NCBI GenBank assembly: GCA_014526335.1
Contig: JACTAT010000010.1
Coordinates: 2,961,547-3,025,546 of the forward strand
Origin: Chrysaora quinquecirrha
Lineage: Eukaryota > Cnidaria > Scyphozoa > Semaeostomeae > Pelagiidae
Direction: 5' to 3'
DNA: 64,000 bases
This document shows, one piece after another, positions 43,301 to 56,200 of this stretch. Position numbers and translations under genes: made by a program. The notes beneath the pieces were generated by a model. It was given only the letters and a program-made list of their open reading frames with translations. It made no database searches and was not told the DNA's origin. The first letter of the stretch is position 1. The number at the start of each line of letters is the position of its first letter.

Positions 43301-44511
43301 TGGGGGTTCCGACCTTAACGGCAAAATGCCGTTAAAAAATACGAAAATCCAAAGTCAATAGCCCCTTACAAAACTTAAGCCAGACCAGTGTGCCGATGTT
43401 TTAAGATAAAACTACCGTCAACCGGGGTGACTTCGGACTGCTGGGTGACTTCGGACAAAAATATTGTTTCTGTTTTCTGCTTTGTGGTGGCACTTGAGAA
43501 GATTAAGAAATCGTGAATTAAGTTTTATTAAGTTGTTCTAGGGTGAAACTCTTGCTTTGACTGGAACTTTATCAACTCAGTCTAGAAACTCTCAAAGAAC
43601 CGGCTCGCAAATTTATCGCAATGGGCCTAAATTGAGCGAATTTGTTTTGATGTCTTTTCTCACGAACAGATGGAACCTTCTGCAAAATTTCTTGCCAAAT
43701 CTTCTCTTTTTGACTCTTTTGGCAACTTTTTGTAGCTTTTTTTATCTTCGAAATATGTCTTGATTTTTTCAATGCGAAAACATTACGTCTGTCCGAAGTC
43801 ACCCCAGAGTAGGCGGGGTGACTTCGGACGACTTTATCTTCAATTACCGCGAAGGAGATAAGATCGAGGAAATAACAGACACCACTTTTCAAATTTGCTC
43901 TGGACCTTTGTTACTTTTATCAAAGAGTTAAAAGAATTATATGATTAGTTTTTGTAATATTCATAGAAATATACCAAAAAGTGTCCGAAGTCACCCCGGT
44001 TGACGGTATGCTTACAAGTAAGTCTGTTTTCAGTTTGATAAGCTCTTCATTCTCTTCGTCTATCATTAATGCAGCTTCAACCTGAAAATGAAAAAAATTG
44101 TCACTTCCTCTCTGTCTACTTCAGTGCACACTGCACACGTACAGTAAAGAGACTTTCTCCTCTAGCCTGCCCTTCAGCCCTTAGAATAAGTATTATACCT
44201 AATTGAATGTTCTTGATATTTTAATTCCTGGCATCAAGAAGAGTTCAAATGTATTCCATTTTGAACTGGCCTACCCATAGACCAGAATGGCCAACTACTA
44301 ATTTCTAAATCCCATCATGTCGTGAAAAGTTTATATCCAAAAACCGGCCTAGGCGGCGTCGTGATATTTGATGGAGAATCAATGTCAACAGACAGAACAC
44401 CAGAATCAATTTTTCTTATATTTTGGCTAAAAAAGAAGTAATTTTTGCAATTACCTGCTTAAGCTGTGCTTGGTAAGTCTCTAAATTCGTTTTCAATTCG
44501 TTATTTTCCAT
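40303..44511 (-). CDS. SMNDC1: SMNDC1/SPF30-like splicing factor, exons 1-5 (partial)
   Basis: Exons on the - strand: 44455-44511 (MENNELKTNLETYQAQLKQ), 44016-44081 (VEAALMIDEENEELIKLKTD), 41880-41924 (EVIELTLDLLSINAP), 41477-41529 (DHESSKKPISSSNEV) and 40303-40342 (SSIQKESTLEPTF). Phases of exons 4 and 5 agree, giving the Ser-rich linker that precedes the Tudor domain in SMNDC1. The Tudor exons lie beyond the gap. Compared with the left arm it lacks the repeat expansions at the start and in exon 3. The acceptor of exon 4 reads CC where the left arm has AG, so this copy may be mis-spliced or the local sequence rearranged. Confidence 0.75.
40468..40735. repeat. MITE of the GATCAAACATTG family in SMNDC1 intron 4
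   Basis: CAATCGATCAAATATTCTTTGTCAAACATTTG faces CCAACAGTGTTTGATTGTTTGGGCAG. It lies beyond the point where the left arm diverges. Confidence 0.6.
42594..43008. repeat. Inverted element built from ~22-bp GGGGCAAGTTGACTT repeats
   Basis: The left flank has CACCCCACTTCCAACTTGCC; the right part has six or more copies of GTGGGGCAAGTTGACTTC and ends AAGTGGGGCAAGTTGAC. Right arm only, in SMNDC1 intron 2. Confidence 0.65.
43039..43369. repeat. MITE with ~38-bp inverted ends
   Basis: TTAGGGGCCATCGACTTTCA faces CAAAGTCAATAGCCCCTTA; the next inner part (GGTATTTTTTAATGGC and GCCGTTAAAAAATACG) also pairs. Right arm only. Confidence 0.75.
43413..44008. repeat. Foldback MITE with ACCGTCAACCGGGGTGACTT ends
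   Basis: ACCGTCAACCGGGGTGACTTCGGAC at the left and its reverse complement at the right end (up to GTTGACGGT) form ~26-bp inverted repeats flanked by TA. Extra inverted GTGACTTCGGAC motifs lie near 43444, 43793 and 43819. It sits directly before SMNDC1 exon 2 on the - strand. TA flanks suggest a Tc1/mariner-type origin (tentative). Confidence 0.75.
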
Positions 44512-45832
44512 TTTAAACTAAAAATTTAACCTTATTTCTCAGCACCTCACAGCTCCTCTTTTGACTAGAAGAGCCAAAGTAATATCTATACGTCCCACAA
44601 TGCTTTGCGCTGAATTTTTTAGAAGAAATTGAATTGAATAGCTTCATCAGCTGAAGCGGATTGAAATGCACCAATCAGAGACCATCAGAGAAGTACAACT
44701 GGATTGGTGATGCTAAGATCTATTGTGTTCATAGACCATAGAAATTCCCTGGAAATCCTTTTGTTCAAACCGGTATCTCTTACGCCATTTCCAAGAGTGA
44801 ATAGACCTTTTTAAAGAGGTCTGGATCGGTGCGACATTTTTCTGGAAAATGATAGACATTTCGAGCAAGGGAATCCTCTCCTTTCCTCCCCTTCTTCATC
44901 TTATATTCGTGATTTAGAAGTAAAATCTGCTGCAGTAACTCTCCTAAAGCGACTGTAATCAAGGTCTTTGGACGCAGAGAGGATTCCCTTACTCCAGATA
45001 TCTACCATTTTCCAAAAAATGTCGCGCCGACCCAGACCTCTTTGAAAAGGTCTATTGCTTCTTTGCCCCCCCCCCGGTAGCAGCCGTGCATTACATTTTC
45101 AACCCCATAAAAGGCAAAGCAGAAAAACTTATGTGAAATCTTTTCATATATTCTTCTTATCATTTCTTCCAATTCTCTTCTAATTACACACACAGTGACA
45201 TAACAAGTAACTATTATATAAATCTATCTAAGCCTAACTAAATCGCCATAAATTCTCTATTTCCAATTAAAATCAATTAAATTAGTTTCTGCAATTAGTG
45301 TATATGCTATCAAAGTATCTGTTGATTATGAAAAAATAGAAAGAACCTTCTTCAAGCGTTTAAAAGCACTTAAAAGCTGAAATATTTCTTTGTTTTGTCA
45401 CGTGGCCAAACGCGGTCAAACATTGCTAGTAAAGTAGATGACAAATGTTTGACCAATAATGTTTGATCGTTTGGACAGGATTTAATATTACCTACTGTAA
45501 ATCTATACGACATTGTTAAAAAAATGTTAATATTAAAGATTAATTACAAAAGTTTTCGAGGTGAAACAAGAAGATCAAGAAGGTTTTCGTTTAGCGACTG
45601 ACACTAACAAAAAGTAAAAAGGTGACATAGACATCTCCCCATGGCAACAGTGGCCCTTTAATATTCAAACAACGGAGGATCTGAGTTAAAGGTTGATGAA
45701 GACAAAATCTTGCTAATTAATGTATTGCTTTAATTCGTGTAACAAGGTATTTCTCTCGCATGTCAGAAACTATATGTCTGGTACGGGGTGACTCTTTTTC
45801 ACGACCTCTGAACTAGCCCTAAAGCCTACATC

Positions 45833-46064
45833 TAAAGGCCATTTCCACTTCGTTCGCATTCGCTGTTCGCTAGCGAATTCACAGTACGCCTTTCGCTTGC
45901 GAACAGAATACAGCCTTCGTGATCAACTTTAGGCGATAAACAAAGTAAAACTTTTTCGAAAGCTTGAGCTTGACTTGCAGTGGACATCGAAATCGCGTTC
46001 GCCTTTTTTTGATGGCTAGCAAACAGCGAACGGGGAATGCGAACGAAGTGGAAATGGGCCTTAA
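45833..46064. mobile_element. MITE with ~30-bp AAGGCCATTTCCACTTCGTT ends, right arm only
   Basis: AAGGCCATTTCCACTTCGTT and CATTCGCTGTTCGC face GCGAACAGCGAACGG...AACGAAGTGGAAATGGGCCTT. Neither left-arm RabB copy has it. Confidence 0.8.
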
Positions 46065-46454
46065 TATGTCGTAAGCCTGATCGAAGACAGTCGGTGACCG
46101 TAAGCGATCATCGCCAACGAAGTGTTCACATATGCTGCTTGTCCGCAATGATCGATGATCTTCCGTCCCCTGTTCTTTCACGTGTGACCCAGATAACAAA
46201 GAACCTCCTTTCGACATGACCCAGAAATGATCGCCGCTGATCGCCGAAGATGTTCTCGTATGGATTTTCTTGAAGGCAATTATCGCCTATGATCATAAAG
46301 AACCGAATTATCGCCCAAGAACCGAAATTTCTGGTTCACCGGCGATGGTCGGCGATTGTCGCCGATCATTAAAAATTCGTGTTCTCGTAAATCGCAAGCA
46401 TCATCGTAAGTCCATGGTTACCGATGGTCTGCGACATATGAGAACCAGGCTCAA
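46063..46454. repeat. MITE with AAGCCTGGTTCTCATATG ends, right arm
   Basis: Inverted counterpart of 25535-25915; the right end reads CATATGAGAACCAGGCT. Confidence 0.7.
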
Positions 46455-46868
46455 GGATGGACCATTTAACTAAAAATATTAAGAATTAAAAACATTTTTG
46501 CAATACTGTATTAGAAAGAAATAAATCGAAAATCGAACGATAATACCAGGTCAGCAACAACCATTTTTCTCTTCCTTGCCATGCCTGAGACCATTTGAGG
46601 ACAAACTAACGTTATTGTCAACATGGGGACCACTTGAAGGCTCTGATATTGATTTCTGATTTTCTAAAATCTGCGAAGAAATTTCGAATTTTTAAGCGAA
46701 GTAGAAAAGAATCAATTATTAGGTGTCCAAAAAGAGACCAACTATAAATTTCAAAGATTAATTGGTCGATTCGACAGAGTTTCCGGGGGCGGGGGGCTGT
46801 TCGAAGGAAGGGAAGGTTACTTAAACTTCTGCCTCAAAAGTAGGGTTTGATTCCCGTCTTATGACTTA

Positions 46869-47476
46869 AGGGCGTATTTTTTGGTCACATTCTGTTTTCA
46901 GCAGATGCCTTCTCTTTTCGGTAGATGTCGAGACGTATTTTTTTGGTACCATCTTCTGAAAACGGCAGGTTTGGCAGGCCTCCAAAACCTTCTGCCCCCG
47001 AAGCTGGAAGGTTTCGCAGACATCGCAAGGAGTCTCGTTCTGAATGTTGAACAGTAATTTCATAGTTAATTTCAAACCTTTAGAGATCATGTAATCTTGT
47101 AAGTTGTTGTAAAAAGCTGTTTAAGTTGAAAATAATGCTGCATAAGGTGATTTAGAACGAAATGTTCACTCAGTGGGTCTATCTACTCCTCTCTGTGTCA
47201 CAGTTCACAACAAAGAAAGCGCTCACTATCACGTTTGAAATGTTTTTCGATTTCGCGGGCAACCCTTTAGCAATCATCGGTATCCCTTAAGAACGGCGCA
47301 TGCTCAAACATATTTCACAAATGTGGCAACCAGGGAAACGGACGCCTTGTTCGATCTGCCTACGATTTTCAGCAGCCGTGTTTTTTTGGAAGACAAAACT
47401 TTTTCCTGCTAAGTCTACCGTTTTCAAAATTCGGAGAGTCTGCGAAAAACAGAAGGTTACCAAAAAAATACGCCCT
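46869..47476. repeat. MITE with AGGGCGTATTTTTTTGGT ends, right arm
   Basis: Orthologue of 24521-25130 in RabB intron 5. Confidence 0.8.
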
Positions 47477-49021
47477 CAGACTTCAGAGAAGTTGATTTGA
47501 AACCGAAAACCTCTGTGAAGTCTCACTTTGGTGTTAGTCTCGGTTTCATGATCGATAACTTTGACTCAGAAGTTGGGATTCCCATTTGTCCTTTTTTTGC
47601 CAGGGGAACGGAAACGGGAAAATAATCACGTGAGAATGTGCACTTTGCTCGTCACATTTTTCCGTGCCCGTTCTCGTCCAGTTCCCGTTCCCACAGAAAA
47701 ACAGATAAGTGGAAATCCAGCTTAAGTGGATGGGCTTGTAAAATCTCGGCGGCACAGCCCCGTCCATCCTTAAATCATTCACCCCCCTCCCTGGGGGTGA
47801 ATTTAGGGGTGCCTGTTGAGTGTGGGGGAGCAAAGTAGCTAAATAAAAAGAAACACAGTTATGCCGCTTACCTCTTCAACGAGACGATTTGTTCCATTTG
47901 CTAAATTTGTGTTCTCTTTAGCTGAAGTTAAAAACCAATCGATGAAACCATACTTTTTACAGTATTCGTCAACAAGAGATTTTTCGATGCTGATGCCATT
48001 TTCGCTTGATTCTTCACCTTCTTTTTCTAGTAAATCACACTAAAACAGACAGAAACAAGATTTAATATATGGTGTTCGAAAACACGGCTGTTCGGACCGG
48101 CAACGGCACAACCTGATTGGTTCTTCAACGGTCTGTAAAAGACGTATTGACCGGCGTTGATATAGCCACGTGGCATCGTTCAACAAAGCAAAACAAGATC
48201 AATGCAGGAAAATATTCGGACCTCAGCTTCTTGTACGTGCTTCGGTCCGAATATTTCCCAGCATTGACCTCGCAATCGTTCAATAACCGCAACTGAGCCC
48301 CCCCATGCCCCCCCCCCCCGCTTGGCACTGGCTACCAAAGCCGCAAAATAAAAAACTGAATATCTCATATCTGGTTGTTTGCTTGATAAGTCAAAGCTAG
48401 AACAAACATTATCATTTTTAACCTGCACAAACTTACTTTATTTGCAAACAAAACACAAGGGATTGGTTTTCCATTAGAAAGCTGAACTTTAGTATCAATC
48501 TCTTCCTTCCATTTTGCAACTGCTTCAAGAGTGTCTGGTCTTAGGATGTCGTAAACTGTGATGCAACCAGATGCTTCATTGTAAAATACCTAAAGCCAAA
48601 AACAAAAGCTCAGCTGAAGGAAATTGCAGACTTGAGAATAAAGAAATTTGAGAATAAAGAAACAGATGATAAACTATGGATTAAAATTGTCTCTTTCTTC
48701 TGAAGTTTTTACTTAGAAATTTTCACCTCACCCTGTTCAGATGCCTTGAGCGTTCTTGACCTGAGATGAAAGTGAAAGAATTTTCATGAGTTTTCAGAGC
48801 GCAAGACAAAATTCAGCAGTATTTGATATTTTCTACCAAAAATATTTTAGTAAGAAAATTCCTAGCTACCTGCAATGTCCCAAAGCTGCAATCGAATTAT
48901 GGTGTTCTCTTCCCAGTGCAGAACTTTCATTGCAAAATCAACACCAAACTATATGTATTAGTTAAGTTTGCAACAATACAGGATTTTGGTTCAATCTGGT
49001 TTTTTTACTGTGGCTATATCT

Positions 49022-49028
49022 AGCAAGA

Positions 49029-49059
<31 letters not shown>

Positions 49060-49060
49060 A
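49022..49060. repeat. (AAGC)n microsatellite in RabB intron 1
   Basis: About eight AGCA/AAGC units. The two left copies have only one or two units at the same place, so the expansion is specific to this arm. Confidence 0.85.
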
Positions 49061-50225
49061 ATATTGATTTGGTAAAGCAAGTTTGGGTATTGTTATAGGC
49101 AGCACTCCAATGTAGACCTTTTGCTTGTGCCCCTAGACTGATATTATTGTAGAATGTACCCTTATTTACTGCCCTCAGAAGGATGGACAGCTTAGGCATG
49201 TGAAAAGAAGTCCCAAAGTGATTCGGTAGAATTTGAAACTCTCCAAATCAAAAGATATCAAGTTTTTTATTCAGAATTCGTATAAAGCACACAAAATTTA
49301 GTCTAGGTGGAGGTGGAAAGTTTTACTTTTTCAGCACTGGTATTATTGGTTTCACAAGCGTTCAAAGCTCAAGATTTTACAAGGGCTTAGACCCAGTGGG
49401 TGTGAAAGTTTCACCTACTTCTTGCAGTCAAAGCCTCTATAGAATCAGGAAGTTTGAATGCCTATAATATTAAGAATACAAGTGTTAGGGCAGCGAAGTT
49501 TGTACTTAGAAAAAATTTTGGATGCTTTTTACGATTTTTGCATAAAAAACTTGATATATTTTGATTTGGAGAAAATTAAAATTCTACCAAATCACTCCAA
49601 TTCCAATGCATGACCTTATGGTCCTGAGACAATTGCCTTAACACGGCCTTAACCACTCACTACACCACCATCTAGCCCTTTCTGACACAGGTAAATTAGT
49701 CTTGACTAAATCAAAGTACTTCTAGCCAATAAAATCAAAGGATACAGTTGCTTTATATCTGTCCGTAAAAAGTTGTGCACATATCTTCTCACAATGCTGC
49801 TTTTTCCAGTTGCTTGGTCTCCAATGACAAGAATTTTATACAAATATTCCTTTTTCTCCATGATTTTTGGGGATTTGTTCCTGCAAAATGATTGTAAAAT
49901 AGTTTGTTACTTTCAAGAATAGGTGGTATGGAAAGCGAAATACAAACATAGAAACTCATTTGATAGCTTGTCTTGCTGTCAACACCTACACCTGGGGGGG
50001 GGGGGGGTGCTTCACTAAGTCTTGGAAAGGGACGAAAAAGAAGACCATTGTTTACAAAGTTAATGCTTATTTTTGAGAATTCCATACCCTTATACAAATT
50101 TTCAGAAAATTAAGACCCATGTTTATACTAAAATAATTAAAAACGATTCCCTTTTGGGCGGCACATCCCCAGAACTCAAAATATATTAAGTACCATCCCC
50201 CAGGCACCTATTGGTGATGCTGCTA

Positions 50226-50406
50226 ATGGTGAAGGTGAAGGTGAAATGGTGTTTTAGCGCCAGTTGCTAGGATCTCAGATGTAGGTTAACTAATCCAGAC
50301 CTTGACCCTGGCTGTGACGCTACTGTGGCTGGGCTCGAAACCTGACCACACTGAGCTTCTGACACCACAAGTCAGCTGGATTACACCACGATGCCACAGC
50401 AGCTAA
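50226..50406 (-). mobile_element. SINE insertion with target duplication, right arm only
   Basis: GCTAATGGT flanks both sides (near 50219 and 50403). The left arm has a single GCTAATTGCCCC-type sequence in its inverse (about 21955), so that is the empty site. The body matches the tRNA-derived family of 3009-3178. Confidence 0.8.
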
Positions 50407-50409
50407 TGG

Positions 50410-53230
50410 TCCCTCCTTGTGACTGATGCTAACACAACAAGGGGCTAGCAGTTTACAGTTAGTTGATACCCCATTCCCTAGCTAAAGAGCACTGCTTCCA
50501 TAGCTGGATAACCCAAGGAAAAGGGTAAATTTGGTAGAATGAAGGTAGGACTATAACAAAAGGAACACTTGCTCCTTTCCAACCAATAAATTTTCGCATG
50601 AGATTTTGGATTTATTTTCAAGAATGAACCTGTGTCAGCCTGTCCAGAAATGTCAACGGGCCTAAAAAACATTTATCATTTATTTTAATATCACAGCTAA
50701 ACATACTCACCATCAAGGATTTCTTGCCTAACTCTCGTTTTAGCTAGCTCGTAATAAATGACATCCTTTGCAAATACTCGAAAGTGAAAGTTTTAAAGGC
50801 TTTCAAAATATAAGTTGTTATTTCCCGATCAAACAAAATGTCGCTTCCTTTCTTTTAGGAGCAGCAGGAAAGGAAACAGAGAATTGGTCACATGGTTTAC
50901 ATTTAGATTCCTCGTTTCGATTTTGGATACAATATCATACTGAGGCCACTATTAGAAACAGGGAGGGGCATTAGCCATTTGAAAAGGGGGGCAGAGCAGA
51001 AGAGCGGCAAAAGGGGTAAAGGGTCAAAGTCACAACGTCACAGAGCTGACAACAGGAATCTCCCCACAATAGGGGCTATAGCCTCCCAAAGGGAACTTAA
51101 ATTGATCTGTAGAGATGTAGTAGGAACAGCTTCAACAATAAAGTACTTCATGTAAACACTATGTATGTTATGTTGCACGTTACGAACTTTCTGTATATTC
51201 TATTTATGTACGTCAATAAATACTCGTGACAAACTTAAGAACTTTCTGTTAGCTTACTTATGCACGTATAAATTGTAACTACGCCATAAATCACATGATA
51301 TGTAAAACTCTATAAATACTAGCTCTGTAAAGTTAGAATTTCGGTCATCTCACATTGGTCATCTTATAATTGCAACATTAAAACTCTGTCTCTGTCTTGA
51401 GTTATTTTCTACTGCGTCACAGCAAATTCTGCTACAGAGACTGGGGGGGGGGGGCAGATCGCGCTTGTGTTCCCACCATTTACAAATTGATGTATTAGCT
51501 TCATGTACGTAAGGACGCCTATTGTTTTAATGCTCCCTACAGCACTGACGGAAATAAGAATCAAAGTTTTTTTTAGTAGAATCTTAAGATGTTGCAAAGA
51601 GCTGCTCTGAAAAATACCTTACAAAAAAATTTTTGAAGGTGTGGGCTTACTGCTTCCTAGTGAGCTTTCAGTACCCTCCCCCACCTAACTAGGTATTAGT
51701 TCCACCAGTGCTATTCTGGTGGGGCTCTGGTGCTAGGGAGCAGGGAGCTTTATTTATTCAGGGTAACAATAAGAGGCAAGCTGAACCTGTAATGCAGTAT
51801 TATAAACTGCTTTGACAGAGTAGACAAATAAATAATGCAAAAATAAAAATTTATCGCTTTTTTATGATGTAATGATGTATACAAAAATTAAATCCATACT
51901 TTTTGGGTATAAAAAGTAAAACTCTTATTTACTGCAATTCGAGAATTAACTAAATTTACATTATTTTTGATACTAAAACTAACGAAGATTAATAAATTAT
52001 TATTGGGATTAACTGAAATTTGAAGAACGCTAATGAACAGAAACACAATTTTACTTGTAGAAACTATAAGATGCTATAAGAAACTTTTTCAAGAACGGAG
52101 TCTTAAAAAAATTCCTGCCTTTTGGGTTGGCTGAGGAGTTTCGGACGCCAAAACGTTTACGTCTGCAGGACCAAAAATGTTCTTGCTCTTTTTCTCTATC
52201 ATGAAATTCTTCACATCTTGATTTTTCATCTATTTGCAGCAACGAAACACAGAAAAAACTTTTTGCCTTATTTGCAGGACAAACAGGATTTCTGATTACA
52301 GTTTTTTTAATAAGCAACTGGACTTTTGGTCCAGCCCTAAAAGTTGCTTAACGTATCTGGTCTTTCAGTCCTCACAGAATGACTGCACTGGTACCCTTAA
52401 AAACTCTTTTTTGGCTCTTTTCTTGACTTTCAATGCAATTGACAAGTTTGCACATATATATTGCATAAAGAAAGCTATCTCCCCATAAAAAACTCTCAGC
52501 CCCAGTTGTTTATTGAACAGTTGCTTATAAAAAAGTGTATAACCGAAAAAATAAGGACGATATCTTGTTCTCTGAGACATGTTAAATATAACAATTTTTC
52601 GAGAACTATAAAAACGTTATAACGTTATTTATAAAAACGTTTCTTATAACAAGCGCGTTTAAATCGTTTCTGATAGTATAAGTGAGTAAATTTACAAAAA
52701 TTAAGCTAAGTTCACGGCTCTTGATTTTAGAATTTCACAATCCTCTCATAACATAAGGCATGAACGAATATCTTTGTCAAAAGCGGGCACGCTTCGTAGT
52801 GTTAAGGCCTAATAGGGACTCCGTCTTCGGACATAGTGCTAATATCCGACGGTGAATATCAGGGGTGCGGTACTCCACTGTTCAAAGAATTGAAGGGTTT
52901 CAACCATCATGTCTAAAACAACACGCCTAATTATACCAAATACTACCATGTTGACCGAAATATAGCAAAGCAACCCAATTTAGGTGACATGTCTTTGAAC
53001 AATGAAAGTAACCCCCGGGAGTCGAATAAGCTTAAGCTATGGGATTCTGGCTGGGGCTATTAGCAACGAGAGATTATGACCGGGGGGGGGAGAAAAATCA
53101 CAAAAATGTGCTAAGAATATGGTCTACTTTCACACAGTGATGTTAAGGATTTAGTTATCTCAGCTTTCTTCTGAGCCATTATAAGATTTATTCGCAAATT
53201 ACAAAATAAGAGAATTGAAAAACCCCCGTC
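50410..53230. other. RabB-Rab32 intergenic region, right arm
   Basis: No gene is seen. It contains the empty site of the foldback element (about 50640-50655), a solo LTR (51116-51436), a GGGGTAC MITE (52863-53017) and the Rab32 poly(A) signal (TTTATT at 53187-53192 on this strand). Confidence 0.5.
51116..51436 (+). mobile_element. Solo LTR 1, right arm only
   Basis: It starts TGTAGTAGGAACAGC and ends TCTGCTACA, so it has the TG...CA ends and 5-bp inverted TGTAG/CTACA typical of LTRs. A TATAAATACT box and AATAAA are inside. Flanks read AGAGA and GAGAC, giving a 4-bp GAGA duplication. The left arm near 12465 has uninterrupted sequence. No internal retroelement genes. Confidence 0.75.
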
Positions 53231-56200
53231 TTACGAACAGCAACCACCCGATTTCTCTGTCTGTCTTGATGAACGGCTGGAGGTCAGCTGTAACGTGTCT
53301 TCGTCTGGACTCGGTAGCAAGTTGTTGGATCTGTCGTTTTCAAGTATCTAAGAATAAGAAGTTTTCATTAGAATTTGGTATCAGTTAGATTACTGAGTAT
53401 TACGAAAGGAGGGACTCTGATCAGCTTGTGCCAACAAAAATAGGCCGATTCCGTTTTTCGGAAAAAATCTCGGTATCCCGAGAAATTTCCGCTAAAATTT
53501 GAGAAATGTACTACACTGATCTTGAAATAAAGATGTGACCCGAGGGACAATCCACTCCTTGCAATCTCGTACATTAAGCTAGATTATCTTGGTTTCGTAG
53601 GAATCTTGTAGAGGCCTGGCTAAACTAGGAGACATGTCGCGCGAGACATTGTCGCGTGTGACATGTCCTCTCGATGTCTCCTAGTTTAGCCACCTCGGAA
53701 ACATTGTAGCGCGTGACCAAATTTTCAGCGGGAGACACGCAAATGTTTCTGGGAGACAACAGAAACATTTCTTACGCGACTCAGGGGACATGTTGCTCGC
53801 TTGTCACTCACATGTTTAGCCACCTGGGAGACACGCCGAATACAATGTTACGCGCGATATGTCTCCTAGTTTAGCCAAAGCTTAAGAATCCTTTTGCTTC
53901 CATTGGAATCTCGCACGCTTTTTCTACGAGTGCTCAATTCCCAAGTTTTACGTGGTACCGTATTTCCTTGAATAAGCGCGCTCTTACGAATAAGCACCCT
54001 CTGGATTCAGCTGCCTATCTGTTTGGTCCCTGACACCCCTTTAATATGTATATGCAAGCTCTTGATGGGAGGAATCAAGCGACACCTTTTGCCAGTTGCT
54101 GCTATACACGCATTTTTTATAAGAATTTTTATAAGGACATGAACTACTGCGCTCTCTCGTACTCCTCCGCAGCGACGAAGCCGATGATGAAATAGAATTC
54201 CTTAACTAACGGCCAAATTTGAGTTCTCAATATTCCATAGCAATTCCTTAACTTTTTTCTTTCTGATTCTTTAAAATAACCAAAAGTCAAGGAAATATAG
54301 GTCATAATGGTGTCAGAAGATGAGTAGAAATTAATACTAAATGAAAAGCATTGGCGATAAGTATTGGTTGCTCCGTTTATTCAAAATTTAATCTTAGTTA
54401 AAGAAAAAGTCAGATTTCTTAGTAGTCTCCGATCCAGTACTAGAAATTCCTGAAGTTTTGGCTTATCCGAGTACTACCTTCCTTATAAGGCACTTCTTTA
54501 TAGAAAAATGCCTGTACTTACTTTTCGTCAAAACGGTAGTTTATTCCTAAATTTTCAAACAATTGTTTCTCTTTGAGACGGACTTTTAAATTAGCACACG
54601 GGTGCTTAATTGAGGAAATACCATATTCGCGTTCTATTCACCCTGGGGATGAGTTGAAAATCTTACCTTTCGGACAAGAAATTTCGAAGCCTCATCAATA
54701 TTTACATCTTCTTTCGCTGATGTTTCAAACCAGCCTAAAAATCCTTTTTCTTCACAATATGAATCCATTTTCGAACCACTATTTACAAGGCCTTCCTTTG
54801 GTTGATCACACTAATAGAGGGAAAAAAATATTCATGTTATAGATTAATTAACAATACAGCGACAAGAACAAAATTAGAAGGCAGGGCAACAACAATTGTA
54901 AACATACAAAAAAGCTTTCTTTGTCTGTTATTCCTCAGAGTATAAACATCAGAAACAGACCAAAACAATTTATTAGAGCCAAACTTGTACCAATTTCATC
55001 ATTACAAAGGATTTGAGCTACATCTACTAAGCGTAATTAACATCAATTGATGAAATATGAAAACTGATTAGCTGTTTGTTATAAGAAAATAAGTACTGTA
55101 ATGTAACCAAAAGGGCAACGAATTATAAGGTGGTATGCAATGCTATACGTAAAGCGGAGAAAGTAAGCTATGCTTTTCTTGAGTCATGTAGAATCATTTT
55201 ATTCCTATCTACATGAGAGAAAATGTCAAGTCTTTTCCTTTGATTGGGAGTTCCTCCACCAGAGAGGAACAAAAGCTACTTTCTCTACAGATCCTAGTAT
55301 GTCAGGCCAGGTCAATAACACTGAACGTGAAAATTCCACGCAACCGCAGAACAGATGTTAAGTAAATATGGACCCCCCAAAGACCAGCAGTTAGCTGTTC
55401 AACTCATACTTCATGATTTTTATTTCTAAGAAAACAGCATATGAACTTCTATGGTTTTAATATTGTTTGTTAAATTTTTTCCCAAAAGTAAGTATTAGCG
55501 TCAGATAAAGTGAATAAAGACGTACCTTGTTGGCCAATAAAACACATGGAATTGGCGTCCCATTTGTCAGTTGAACTTTTGTATCTAAGTCGTGTTTCCA
55601 TTTTGCGACAGCATCAAATGTAGATGGTCTTGTTACATCAAATACTATAAAACAGCCAACTGCTTCCTTGTAATAAACCTAGTTGCAGAAAAATATCAAT
55701 CAAGACAATGTTATTTCTCAAATTTTGATGACCGAGGTGAAGATTATAGTGCATAATTAAAAGTATAAACAGAGTTTAAACAAGCATCTGACATACATTA
55801 GCTGTATTAGATAAAAAAACTTACTCGAGTCATGTTCCCAAACCTCTCTTGTCCTGAAACAAAGAAATATTTTCATTAATAACTGATTACCATATACTGC
55901 CTACATCTTTTGTAAGTTTAAGAAACAAGGTTTAGCCCCGTGTAGTAGGAACAGCTACTTCATGTAAATGTAACGTATGTCTTCTTGCACGTTATGATCT
56001 TTCTATACCTTCTATCTATTTACGTAAGTACTTGTACGTCATAATAACTAGAACTTTCTGCTAGAACATAGTTGCATGTATAATTTCTAACTGCGCAATA
56101 GATCATGTGACTTGTAAATACTATAACTTAGAAACTCTGTAAATAAGTAGTCAGTCAGTAAGAAGTCAGTACACAGTCAGTACACTGTCAGTACGAAGTA

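Larger units (their letters stand above)
44512..46550. other. SMNDC1-RabB intergenic region, right arm
   Basis: No gene is seen. It holds a truncated GATCAAACATTG MITE (45415-45483), the nested AAGGCC MITE (45833-46064) and the AAGCCTGG MITE (46063-46454). It is colinear with 25448-27562. Confidence 0.45.
46551..49861 (-). pseudogene. RabB copy 3 (right arm): Rab32-like GTPase, one-base frameshift in exon 1
   Basis: Exons on the - strand: 49746-49861, 48870-48948, 48732-48760, 48437-48589, 47872-48039 and 46551-46670. Exons 2-6 are full length and in frame: GVDFAMKVLHWEE, WDIAGQERSRHLNR, FANKCDLLEKEG, DWFLTSAKENTN and a C-terminal NGCC. Exon 1 is 116 nt where the others are 117: the T run in the HNFFT codons has five T, not six, which shifts the frame before the first splice. 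It is either a homopolymer error or a real lesion. The guanine-binding motifs are otherwise all present, so this may be the functional gene misread. Confidence 0.85.

Noticed and set aside
55170..55361. 63-codon + strand frame in Rab32 intron 4 (right arm)
   Set aside because: No domain is recognised, and I see no counterpart in the left arm; probably part of an unclassified repeat.
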